Source: Pricia antarctica (GTDB taxonomy: Bacteria; Bacteroidota; Bacteroidia; Flavobacteriales; Flavobacteriaceae). From it: a stretch of 64,000 bases of DNA. The DNA lies in the NCBI GenBank assembly GCA_011050085.1, contig DRGL01000059.1, forward strand, positions 1 to 64,000. The letters are read 5' to 3'. Under the pieces are notes generated by a model. The model was not told where the DNA came from. It saw nothing but the letters and a program-made list of their open reading frames with translations, and did not search any database. The position numbers were made by a program, and so were the translations under genes. Positions 46,781 through 54,855 of the stretch are shown here, piece by piece (the stretch's first letter is position 1; the number at the start of each line of letters is the position of its first letter).

Positions 46781-49180
46781 ATGAATCGAATTGACCAGGT
46801 CTTACTCCTAATTTTTCTAAATAGTTTTCTTTTTTCATTTTCACAACAGAAATTTACCCTAAGTGGTACGATATCCGAAGCCTCGAGTAATGAAACTCTT
46901 ATTGGCGTTACCGTTGCGGTTCCAGAACTACGAACCGGAGTCACCACTAATGAGTATGGATTCTATTCTATTACCCTTCCCGAAGGACAATATGATTTAC
47001 AGGTCAGCTACCTTGGTTTTCAAGAGGTCGTACAACGCATATCCTTTACCCAAAATCAGAAGCTAAACATTCAGATGAATGAGACTACAGCACAACTGGA
47101 AGAAGTCGTAGTCACTGATGATATTGAAAAAATGGATATCCGTAAGCCACAAATGAGTGTTAACTCCCTTTCTGCGGCCACGATTAAAAAAATACCCGTA
47201 ATCTTAGGTGAGGCCGACGTCATCAAATCCATATTACTATTACCAGGTGTCACTAACGCCGGAGAAGGTGCATCCGGATTCAATGTACGTGGAGGGGCGG
47301 TTGATCAAAACCTGATTTTGTTGGACGAGGCGATTATTTTCAATTCCTCCCACCTGTTCGGATTTTTCTCCGTTTTCAATCCCGATGCCATTAAGGATAT
47401 CAAACTATACAAAGGGGGAATTCCCGCGCGTTACGGTGGTAGAATCTCCTCGGTGTTGGATATATTTCAAAAGGAAGGAAATAGCAAAGAATTTAAAATG
47501 AACGGTGGAATCGGCCTGGTGGCAAGTCGTTTGTTGGCAGAAGGTCCTATAGTAAAAGATAAGGCCGCATTTTTAATAGGAGGTCGTTCATCCTACGCAC
47601 ATTTATTCTTACCACTTTTTGACGTTGATAATAAAGCCTATTTCTATGACCTTAATACCAAAATCAACTATAATATCAATGATCGAAACAGTATCTTTCT
47701 TTCCGGATATTTCGGAAGGGACGTGTTCAGTATAAGCGATAGTTTTGTAAACACCTATGGCAATGCTGTCGGTAATTTTCGATGGAATCATTTATTTTCA
47801 GATAAACTATTTTCCAACCTTTCCCTAATCTATTCCGATTATTACTACGGACTTAAATTAGACTTCGTCGGGTTCGATTGGAATTCGGGCATATCAAATT
47901 TCAATTTAAAATATGATCTGAAACACTACGTAAACGACAAGCTACAAATCAATTACGGGCTGAATAACATCTACTATCGATTTAATCCTGGTAAGATACA
48001 GCCAAGTAGAGATGATTCAGGTATTCTTGAAGAGCAATTAATTCAAAAGTATGCCAATGAATTTGCAGCCTACATCGATGTTGAACATGACATCACGGCA
48101 AAATTAAGTTTGAATTACGGATTGCGGTTTAGTAACTTTCTACGATTGGGGCAAGATGAAATAAATGTCTACCAGAACGATAATCCAGTAGATTTCGACC
48201 CTCTATTGTTGGTTTATCAAGAAGCACAGCCCGTTCGTATTTCCAGCCCAGGAAGAAGCGGTAGTCTGGCGACTTTCAATAATTTGGAACCAAGAATCTC
48301 ATTGGCCTACACGTTAAATGATACTAATTCATTTAAAGCCAGCTATACACGCTTGGCCCAATATCTACACCTCTTGTCGAACACCAGTTCTCCCACTCCT
48401 TTGGATGTATGGACCCCAAGTGGCCCCTTTGTAAAACCACAGCTTTTAGATCAATATGCCCTTGGCTATTTTAGAAACTTCAGAGAAGGTGATTATTCTT
48501 TGGAAACCGAGGTCTTTTATAAGAATATTCAAAACCGTATCGATTATATCAATGGTGCCAATCTGATTGCGAACGACGCCATAGAGACCGTTATATTGAA
48601 TGGAGAAGCTAAAGCATACGGACTGGAACTGCTTTTACGGAAAAACGAAGGGAAATTTCAAGGGTGGCTAGCGTACACGCTTTCAAAATCAGAACAGCGA
48701 ACACCGGGAAGGACAGCGACCGCAAACAATAGTTTTTCGACCCGGGAGACTGGTATCAATTTTGGTGAGTGGTACAACACTCCCTACGACAAGACACACG
48801 ACATATCGGTCTATGGAAGTTATGAATTGAACACGAAGTGGAGCTTTAATACTAATTTTGTATATCAGACCGGCCAACCCACCAATTACCCCATAGGACA
48901 GTTTGAATTCCAAGAATTAACGGTGCCATATTACGGTCCAAGAAACGAACAGCGATTACCAGACTATCACCGCATCGATGTGGCCGCCACCTTATCCCCA
49001 AGAAAGAACGCTCAAAGAAATTGGAAAGGCGAATGGGTATTCAGCATCTATAATCTATACAGTCGTAAAAATGCTGCTTCGATAAGCTTTAGCCGCAATC
49101 AGGACACTGGAATCAATGAAGCCGTCAGGACATCCATTTTTGGTATAGTACCAGCCGTTACCTATAATTTTCAATTTTAA
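46781..49180 (+). CDS. TonB-dependent receptor (carboxypeptidase-regulatory plus plug)
   Basis: 799 residues from ATG 46781; the frame is open to 46706, but MNRIDQVLLLIFLNSFLFSFSQQ is the clear signal peptide. Regulatory-like domain 22-105 (FTLSGTISEASSNETLIGVTVAVPELRTGVTTNEYGFYSITLPEGQ), then plug (IPVILGEADVIKSILLLPGVTNAGEGASGFNVRGGAVDQNLILLDEA) and barrel ending ITY-type FGIVPAVTYNFQF. The next gene is a DUF4249 lipoprotein 4 bp on, a pairing common in Bacteroidota. Substrate is unknown. Confidence 0.93.
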   Translation: MNRIDQVLLLIFLNSFLFSFSQQKFTLSGTISEASSNETLIGVTVAVPELRTGVTTNEYGFYSITLPEGQYDLQVSYLGFQEVVQRISFTQNQKLNIQMNETTAQLEEVVVTDDIEKMDIRKPQMSVNSLSAATIKKIPVILGEADVIKSILLLPGVTNAGEGASGFNVRGGAVDQNLILLDEAIIFNSSHLFGFFSVFNPDAIKDIKLYKGGIPARYGGRISSVLDIFQKEGNSKEFKMNGGIGLVASRLLAEGPIVKDKAAFLIGGRSSYAHLFLPLFDVDNKAYFYDLNTKINYNINDRNSIFLSGYFGRDVFSISDSFVNTYGNAVGNFRWNHLFSDKLFSNLSLIYSDYYYGLKLDFVGFDWNSGISNFNLKYDLKHYVNDKLQINYGLNNIYYRFNPGKIQPSRDDSGILEEQLIQKYANEFAAYIDVEHDITAKLSLNYGLRFSNFLRLGQDEINVYQNDNPVDFDPLLLVYQEAQPVRISSPGRSGSLATFNNLEPRISLAYTLNDTNSFKASYTRLAQYLHLLSNTSSPTPLDVWTPSGPFVKPQLLDQYALGYFRNFREGDYSLETEVFYKNIQNRIDYINGANLIANDAIETVILNGEAKAYGLELLLRKNEGKFQGWLAYTLSKSEQRTPGRTATANNSFSTRETGINFGEWYNTPYDKTHDISVYGSYELNTKWSFNTNFVYQTGQPTNYPIGQFEFQELTVPYYGPRNEQRLPDYHRIDVAATLSPRKNAQRNWKGEWVFSIYNLYSRKNAASISFSRNQDTGINEAVRTSIFGIVPAVTYNFQF

Positions 49181-49184
49181 GGCC

Positions 49185-50042
49185 ATGAAACGATATATTC
49201 TTTTGAGTGCCGTCTTATTTATTTTATGCTCCTGTGAGGACGTAGTGGAAGTTGATGCGCCATCAGAACCAGCGAGGTTAAGCATAGATGCCCTTATTCG
49301 CATAGATGACAGTCTGCCCATAACTCATGTAGTTATTACGGCAGGTCTGACCAGTTCCTTCTTTGGGGATGTTTCTACGGCCGAGCTCGATTCGATAATC
49401 ATACGAAATAATGATTTTGTACCTACATTATCAACAGATGAAAATTTTTTAATTTTGAACGAGACAAGTCCAGGTCGCTATGAAGGGGATAAAGAAACTT
49501 CGTTTTTCACCAATGGTGGCCTTGAACTTTATATCGGTTATGGCGACAGTCAATTTTTAGCCTCTACGCGCTACGCACCAGCGGTACCTATTGATAAGTT
49601 AGAACAAGGAGAAGGTCAATTGTTTACTGGAGATGAAACTGAAGTATTGGTGGCGTTTACGGACAATGCCAATCGAGATGATTTTTATCTTTTTGACTTT
49701 GATTTCAATGAATACCTGGTTACGGAAGATGAATTTTACCAAGGCCAGACCTTTGAATTTTCCTATTTTTATGATGAAGACGTTAAACCGGGCAGGGAAA
49801 TCAATGTGAGTCTTTTAGGAGTAAACGAAGCTTTTTATAATTATATGAACCAGTTGATTGTACAAGCTGGGGGGGATCAAGGGCCGTTTCAAACCCCGTC
49901 GGCAACCGTTCGAGGTAATATTGTGAACGTTACGAACAATACTAATTCAGGAAGCGTTGATGTCGATGATGTTCGTAACAATTTCGCATTAGGATATTTT
50001 GCGGTTTGTCAGACCTTTGATAAATCAATTGTCATTCAATAA
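49185..50042 (+). CDS. DUF4249-family lipoprotein
   Basis: 285 residues. Lipoprotein signal KRYILLSAVLFILCSCEDV with the lipidated Cys at LCSC. The mature part (VVEVDAPSEPARLSIDALIRIDDSLPITHVVITAG...) matches the DUF4249 beta-sandwich type, which repeatedly sits directly after a TonB receptor. It probably caps or feeds the receptor at the cell surface, like a SusD substitute, but no ligand is known. It is 4 bp downstream of the receptor gene and surely co-transcribed. Confidence 0.9.
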   Translation: MKRYILLSAVLFILCSCEDVVEVDAPSEPARLSIDALIRIDDSLPITHVVITAGLTSSFFGDVSTAELDSIIIRNNDFVPTLSTDENFLILNETSPGRYEGDKETSFFTNGGLELYIGYGDSQFLASTRYAPAVPIDKLEQGEGQLFTGDETEVLVAFTDNANRDDFYLFDFDFNEYLVTEDEFYQGQTFEFSYFYDEDVKPGREINVSLLGVNEAFYNYMNQLIVQAGGDQGPFQTPSATVRGNIVNVTNNTNSGSVDVDDVRNNFALGYFAVCQTFDKSIVIQ

Positions 50043-50059
50043 CACCTAAGATAGAACAA

Positions 50060-50290
50060 ATGCGCACTGACAAAGATTTATTGATAAAGGGGGTAAAGTA
50101 TCTTGGCTATACCGTTTTATTGATGTTCTCCGCACCGGTAATCATCTATCAAGCCTTTAAAAACCAAGAGCATCCGCTGTACTGGCCCGTACTTATTTTA
50201 GGGTTGCTGTTAGGCGTGGTTGCGATAGCCATGGGATTTTATAGCATTAAAGTCTTAGTAGATTCACTTTTTGGGAAAAAAGAGAACTGA
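50060..50290 (+). CDS. DUF6095-family small membrane protein
   Basis: 76 residues with two membrane helices (LGYTVLLMFSAPVIIYQAF and YWPVLILGLLLGVVAIAMGFYSI), a short basic N-terminus and acidic-basic tail. The family is confined to flavobacteria and of unknown function. It lies 17 bp after the DUF4249 gene and may share its transcript. It converges on the DUF4294 gene with only 11 bp between stops. Confidence 0.8.
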   Translation: MRTDKDLLIKGVKYLGYTVLLMFSAPVIIYQAFKNQEHPLYWPVLILGLLLGVVAIAMGFYSIKVLVDSLFGKKEN

Positions 50291-50301
50291 AATACCTCGT
50301 C

Positions 50302-50982
50302 TTATTTCTTGCTTTCCGCAGGACCCCATTTATCGGTGAGTTGAACATAATCAAAATCTAGAACAGACGCTTGCCGTTCTAACTGGAACGCTGCGAAGGC
50401 GCGTTGAAGAATGTCTTCAATTTGATAGTCTTCGTGAATACGTTCAGGACGAAATTCTTCCTTAAGACTAATCTTAAACATACTGGCGGTTGTATTATAC
50501 CAAAAGGCACGCCAACCGCTTCGCAACTCCTTTACCAAATCGAAGGCCGTAGTACCGGTCTGACGATAAATAAGCTTTACCAGAATTTGACCTTCTGTAC
50601 GCGTAAGTTTTTTAAGCTCAGCCGAAAATTCCTCTTCTATAAATTTTTGGACCTCTTTAGTATATTTTTTTTGATGCCGCTTTCGTTTTATTTTCGTGAT
50701 ACTTTCATTGAGTTCGACCAATCGTTCTGCCGCAAGTTTGGCATAAGGGTATACCTTCAAGGTCTTTCTTCGTAAAATATAATATCGCAATTTATCTTTG
50801 TAGGAAGTAAACTTTAAACTACCGAAAATATAAACCTCGTCAAGGTCGATGGAATTTCGAAATATAGAGTCCCCCTCGACAATTATCATCTTTTCAGCGA
50901 TAGAATCAATAGGCTCTTCTTCGATTTGGGCGTAAGCCGACCAGCCAAGCAATACAAGTAATAGTACAAAATGGTTTCTCAT
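50302..50982 (-). CDS. DUF4294-family exported protein
   Basis: 226 residues from ATG 50982, where MRNHFVLLLVLLGWSAYAQ forms a signal peptide; the frame is open to 51012. The conserved part runs from IYGSLKF-like IFGSLKFTSYKDKLRYYILRRKTLKVYPYAKLAAERLVELNESI to LVKLIYRQTGTTAFDLVKELRSGWRAFWYNTTASMFKISLKEEF, the core of the DUF4294 family. Function is unknown; it is widely kept in Bacteroidota. No neighbour gives a clue. Confidence 0.88.
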   Translation of the reverse strand: MRNHFVLLLVLLGWSAYAQIEEEPIDSIAEKMIIVEGDSIFRNSIDLDEVYIFGSLKFTSYKDKLRYYILRRKTLKVYPYAKLAAERLVELNESITKIKRKRHQKKYTKEVQKFIEEEFSAELKKLTRTEGQILVKLIYRQTGTTAFDLVKELRSGWRAFWYNTTASMFKISLKEEFRPERIHEDYQIEDILQRAFAAFQLERQASVLDFDYVQLTDKWGPAESKK

Positions 50983-51131
50983 TAGGGTCGTAGTGTTCAA
51001 AAGTCCTGCCAAAATTAACGATAAAAAAATGTCCTTATTATTGAATGGCTCTTAATAAATAGTGAATATTGGGGTTAACATTTTGCATCCTTTGAAACAT
51101 AGGCTAAGTTTGCAATCAAATAAAAAACAAA

Positions 51132-52220
51132 ATGGCCAAAAAAGACATACTGAACAAAAAATCATTGGAATTTTTTGAAAAATACCTAAACAATGCTTCT
51201 CCAACAGGATATGAATGGGAAGGACAAAAATTGTGGATGGATTATCTAAAGCCCTATGTAGACACTTTTATTACGGACACATATGGTACAGCGGTCGGTA
51301 TTATAAATCCCGATGCGAAATACAAGGTGGTAATCGAAGGGCATTCTGATGAGATTTCATGGTATGTCAACTATATAACTGATAATGGACTTATTTATGT
51401 TATTCGAAATGGTGGAAGTGACCATCAAATAGCGCCTTCAAAATGGGTCAACGTACATACCAAAAAAGGAATAGTCAAGGGTGTCTTCGGTTGGCCGGCC
51501 ATACACACCCGGGATAAATCGAATGAAACGCCGCCAAAACTAGATAATATCTTTATTGATATAGGGGCAAAAGATAAAGAGGAAGTAGAAAATATGGGTG
51601 TACACGTAGGTTGCGTCATTACATATCCAGACGAGTTTCAGATTTTAAACGGAGATAAATTCGTATGTCGCGCCATAGACAACCGAGCAGGTGGTTTCAT
51701 GGTAGCAGAGGTAGCAAGACTTTTACATGAAAACAAAAAGAAACTCCCTTTCGGATTGTATATCACCAATTCAGTACAGGAGGAGGTCGGTTTGCGTGGA
51801 GCGGAAATGATTACTCAAAAAATTAAACCCAATGTCGCAATCATTACCGATGTCTGTCATGACACCACGACCCCGATGATTGAAAAGAAAACCCAAGGAC
51901 TTACCGAAATTGGAGCTGGTCCGGTTATTTCCTATGCCCCAGCGGTTCAGAACAAATTGCGCGAGCGCATTTTAGAAACCGCAGAAAAGAAAAAAATTCC
52001 GTTTCAACGCATGGCCGCATCCCGAGCTACAGGAACTGACACTGACGCATTTGCCTATAGTAATGGCGGAGTTGCATCTGCCTTGATTTCATTGCCTTTA
52101 CGTTATATGCACACTACTGTAGAAATAGTTCATCGCGATGATGTAGAAAATGTGATTCGTCTAATCTATGAGACTTTGTTAAATATTAAGGACGGGGAAA
52201 CCTTCAGTTATTTTGATTAA
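51132..52220 (+). CDS. M42-family metallopeptidase (tetrahedral aminopeptidase type)
   Basis: 362 residues. Metal-binding and catalytic residues typical of M42: H in VIEGHSDEISWYV, D in CRAIDNRAGG, EE in TNSVQEEVGLRGAEM, D in AIITDVCHDTTT, and H in RYMHTTVEIVHRDDV. The fold combines the dinuclear zinc peptidase with a dimerisation insert. Members form dodecameric cytosolic aminopeptidases that trim short peptides. Followed by a NUDIX gene after 8 bp. Confidence 0.95.
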   Translation: MAKKDILNKKSLEFFEKYLNNASPTGYEWEGQKLWMDYLKPYVDTFITDTYGTAVGIINPDAKYKVVIEGHSDEISWYVNYITDNGLIYVIRNGGSDHQIAPSKWVNVHTKKGIVKGVFGWPAIHTRDKSNETPPKLDNIFIDIGAKDKEEVENMGVHVGCVITYPDEFQILNGDKFVCRAIDNRAGGFMVAEVARLLHENKKKLPFGLYITNSVQEEVGLRGAEMITQKIKPNVAIITDVCHDTTTPMIEKKTQGLTEIGAGPVISYAPAVQNKLRERILETAEKKKIPFQRMAASRATGTDTDAFAYSNGGVASALISLPLRYMHTTVEIVHRDDVENVIRLIYETLLNIKDGETFSYFD

Positions 52221-52228
52221 ACACCGGT

Positions 52229-52783
52229 ATGGATGAACTTGTAGATATTCTTGATTCGGATGGAAATGCTACGGGTCAGACAGCCCTTAAATCGGAAGCA
52301 CATGAAAAAGGATGGTATCATCCGTCGGTTCACATTTGGTTCTTTACGGAGGATAAAAAGGTATTGATTCAGCAAAGGTCAAAAAACAAGGATACCTTCC
52401 CCCTACTCTGGGATGTTTCCGTTGCGGGACACATCGGTGCGGGAGAACCTGTTGAAAAGGCGGCAGTACGCGAAATAAAGGAAGAAATTGGATTGCAGAT
52501 CGAGGAAAACGACTTGCAAAAAATTGGCGTATTCAAAGCGACCCACAAACATTCCGAAGTATTAATTGATAAAGAATTCCATCACTTGTTTTTGTGCAGG
52601 TTAAAAGTGCCCCTAAGGGCTTTAAAATTGCAGAAAAGTGAGGTAGCGGACTTGAAGCTGCTGCCTCTTTTGCGTTTTTCGGAGGAGACTTGGGGTTTGG
52701 CGAATGTTTCGCAATACGTGCCCCATGGTGCTACGTATTACAAAGAAATCGTAAAAGCAATTAAAAAAGCCTCATCCGAATAA
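52229..52783 (+). CDS. NUDIX hydrolase (IDI-like / YfcD-type)
   Basis: 184 residues. The NUDIX box is GAGEPVEKAAVREIKEEIGL, in full agreement with Gx5Ex7REUxEExGU. The N-terminus MDELVDILDSDGNATGQTALKSEAHEKGWYHPSVHIWFF is that of the isopentenyl-diphosphate isomerase-like NUDIX branch (YfcD). Substrate cannot be assigned. Co-directional and 8 bp from the M42 gene. Confidence 0.92.
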   Translation: MDELVDILDSDGNATGQTALKSEAHEKGWYHPSVHIWFFTEDKKVLIQQRSKNKDTFPLLWDVSVAGHIGAGEPVEKAAVREIKEEIGLQIEENDLQKIGVFKATHKHSEVLIDKEFHHLFLCRLKVPLRALKLQKSEVADLKLLPLLRFSEETWGLANVSQYVPHGATYYKEIVKAIKKASSE

Positions 52784-52852
52784 CGACATGATGCAAATCA
52801 AGAAGTAGTGCTATATCTTGGCGTTGTATTTTTAGCCAGCTTAGGCTGTATT

Positions 52853-54247
52853 TTAAAATCCAATTTCCCTCTTAAACTTTTGAACAAATACCTCTGTGTT
52901 GCTCATAGCATAGGTTATTTGCTCACCGGTCTCCATATTTTTAACCACGAATATGTTGTCTTCCAATTCCTTTCCACCAATTAAAATAACATATGGAACA
53001 TTTCGATTATTGGCATATTTGAACTGTTTTTGTATTTTGGCATCCGAAGGGTAAAGGTCAGCTTTTATCCCGAATTTACGCAGTGACGTCGTAAGGGTAA
53101 GAGCTGCGAACGCTTCCTTTTCACCAAAATTCAAGCATAGCACTTGTAAGGTTTGGTTAATTGTTTCAGGGAAAAGTCCTAATTCTTCAAGTACCAAATA
53201 CACACGATCAAGTCCGAATGAAATACCGACACCACTCACACCATTTAAACCAAAAATTCCTGTGAGATTGTCATAGCGACCGCCACCCCCAATTGAACCC
53301 ATATCTACGTTTTCCGGTGCTGCAACTTCTATAATCGATCCTGTATAGTAATTCAGGCCACGGGCTAAGGTTACATCAATGGAAAGTTTAGCGGATAGCG
53401 TTCCTAATTTTTTGACGGTTTCTATTATAAATTCCAGCTCCTCTACGCCTTTGCTACCTTCTTTAGAACTGGACAGCATATTTTTTAGGACGGACAATTG
53501 CTCAGAATTGGTGCCGGAAAGCGTAAATAAAGGTTCAAGTTTAGCGATTGAATCAGTTGAAATACCTTTTGCCGTCATCTCTTTTTTTACATCTTCGGCA
53601 CCTATCTTATCCAATTTATCCAATGCGACCGTAAAATCTATGAGCAGGTCTTCTGCACCGATGACTTCGGCTATACCGGCTAATACTTTTCGATTATTTA
53701 ATTTGATATTGACACCTTCTAGCCCTAGTTCAGCAAAAACAGCATCATAGAGTTGAATAAATTCTACTTCCTGTAGAAGAGAGTCAGCACCGACTACATC
53801 GGCATCGCATTGGTAGAATTCCCTAAATCGACCTTTTTGTGGACGGTCGGCGCGCCAAACCGGTTGCATCTGATAGCGCTTAAATGGAAAATTTATTTCG
53901 TTCTGGTGCATTACTACATAACGGGCAAAGGGCACGGTTAAGTCATAACGAAGTGCCTTTTCAGAAATTTTTGGTGTCATGGTCGAGACATCCTTTGCAT
54001 TGTAGGTATGCTCATCGACTTTATTTAAATAATCTCCCGAGTTCAAAATCTTAAAAATCAAGCGATCACCTTCATCGCCGTATTTGCCAATTAAAGTATC
54101 CGAATTTTCAAAGGATGGAGTTTCAATAGGCTGAAATCCAAAAATCTCGAAGTGCTTTTTTATTATGTTAAAGACGTAATTACGCTTTGTGACCTCTTGG
54201 GGCGTAAAATCACGGGTACCTTTGGGAATACTTGGTTTTTGTGCCAT
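52853..54247 (-). CDS. hisS: Histidyl-tRNA synthetase
   Basis: 464 residues, class II synthetase. IPKGTRDFTPQEV at the start, motif 2 region FRREFYQ-like RFREFYQCDADVVG, histidine-binding LARGLNYYTGSIIEV, motif 3 GVGISFGLDRVYLVL, then a C-terminal anticodon-binding domain (about 370-464, LNFGEKEAFAALTL ... VPYVILIGGKELE). It attaches histidine to tRNA-His. Alone on the minus strand between the NUDIX gene and the DUF6495 gene. Confidence 0.98.
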   Translation of the reverse strand: MAQKPSIPKGTRDFTPQEVTKRNYVFNIIKKHFEIFGFQPIETPSFENSDTLIGKYGDEGDRLIFKILNSGDYLNKVDEHTYNAKDVSTMTPKISEKALRYDLTVPFARYVVMHQNEINFPFKRYQMQPVWRADRPQKGRFREFYQCDADVVGADSLLQEVEFIQLYDAVFAELGLEGVNIKLNNRKVLAGIAEVIGAEDLLIDFTVALDKLDKIGAEDVKKEMTAKGISTDSIAKLEPLFTLSGTNSEQLSVLKNMLSSSKEGSKGVEELEFIIETVKKLGTLSAKLSIDVTLARGLNYYTGSIIEVAAPENVDMGSIGGGGRYDNLTGIFGLNGVSGVGISFGLDRVYLVLEELGLFPETINQTLQVLCLNFGEKEAFAALTLTTSLRKFGIKADLYPSDAKIQKQFKYANNRNVPYVILIGGKELEDNIFVVKNMETGEQITYAMSNTEVFVQKFKREIGF

Positions 54248-54308
54248 TAAAAAGAATTGATATGCGAATATAAGTGATTAGGGTATGTGAACAACAAGGG
54301 AGATTGCC

Positions 54309-54791
54309 TTATGCGCCTGACGTATCTATAACCTTTTCGAACCAGCGGTATAAATCTCCTTTTGTAATTGCGGCACCTTGTTCTATCAACTTGAACTTAT
54401 CTAAATTTGAATCGTCTGAATAAGCCTTTGAAGCGGTCAAATATTCCACAAAATCGGATTGCCAGTTTTTCTTGAACCAATCGAAACCTATTTTGGTGGT
54501 TAAATCGATATCGGGATTCATAATTTTTACTGACAATAATTTCATTTCTTTCGTAGCACAATGAAACAGGTTCATGTTCATGGCTGAAATATTCTCTAGA
54601 TAGGCGACTTTGCCCAGTACCCCTTCCCATATCAAGTCGCTAAAAATGTCGATTTCGTCTTCTGCGACTTCGGGTTTCTGCTGTTTTAAACGTTTCCACT
54701 CCTCGCCGGTGATGGATTGGGTGGCCAGAAAGTTGACGAATTCCGGTTCGAGTTCTTCCAATTGCTGTTTGGTAAGCCTTGTATACTTCAT
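54309..54791 (-). CDS. DUF6495-family protein
   Basis: 160 residues from ATG 54791; the open frame to 54914 overlaps the tail of the TonB receptor gene and is not coding. The product MKYTRLTKQQLEELEPEFVNFLATQSITGEEWKRLK is followed by a helical region with many aromatic residues (KIGFDWFKKNWQSDFVEYL). The family is restricted to flavobacteria and its function is unknown. A TATTTTTG box ends exactly 4 nt before the ATG, so the mRNA may be leaderless; that box lies in the T-tail of the terminator of the gene upstream. Confidence 0.82.
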   Translation of the reverse strand: MKYTRLTKQQLEELEPEFVNFLATQSITGEEWKRLKQQKPEVAEDEIDIFSDLIWEGVLGKVAYLENISAMNMNLFHCATKEMKLLSVKIMNPDIDLTTKIGFDWFKKNWQSDFVEYLTASKAYSDDSNLDKFKLIEQGAAITKGDLYRWFEKVIDTSGA

Positions 54792-54795
54792 TCTG

Positions 54796-54803
54796 CAAAA
54801 ATA
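54796..54803 (-). promoter_or_regulatory. TAnnTTTG box of the DUF6495 gene inside a terminator tail
   Basis: The minus strand reads TATTTTTG, followed by CAGA and the ATG at 54791. The T-run of the preceding terminator (54800-54830) supplies its first bases. Same 4-nt spacing as at ribD. Confidence 0.5.
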
Positions 54804-54830
54804 AAAAGGTCGTACGGAATGCACGACCTT
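54800..54830 (-). terminator. Rho-independent terminator of the Oar-like receptor gene
   Basis: On the minus strand AAGGTCGT (54830-54823), loop, ACGACCTT (54814-54807), then TTTATTTTTG. It lies 26 bp past the receptor stop. Confidence 0.8.
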
Positions 54831-54855
54831 ATCGCAATAAATAATCGAATCTGTT

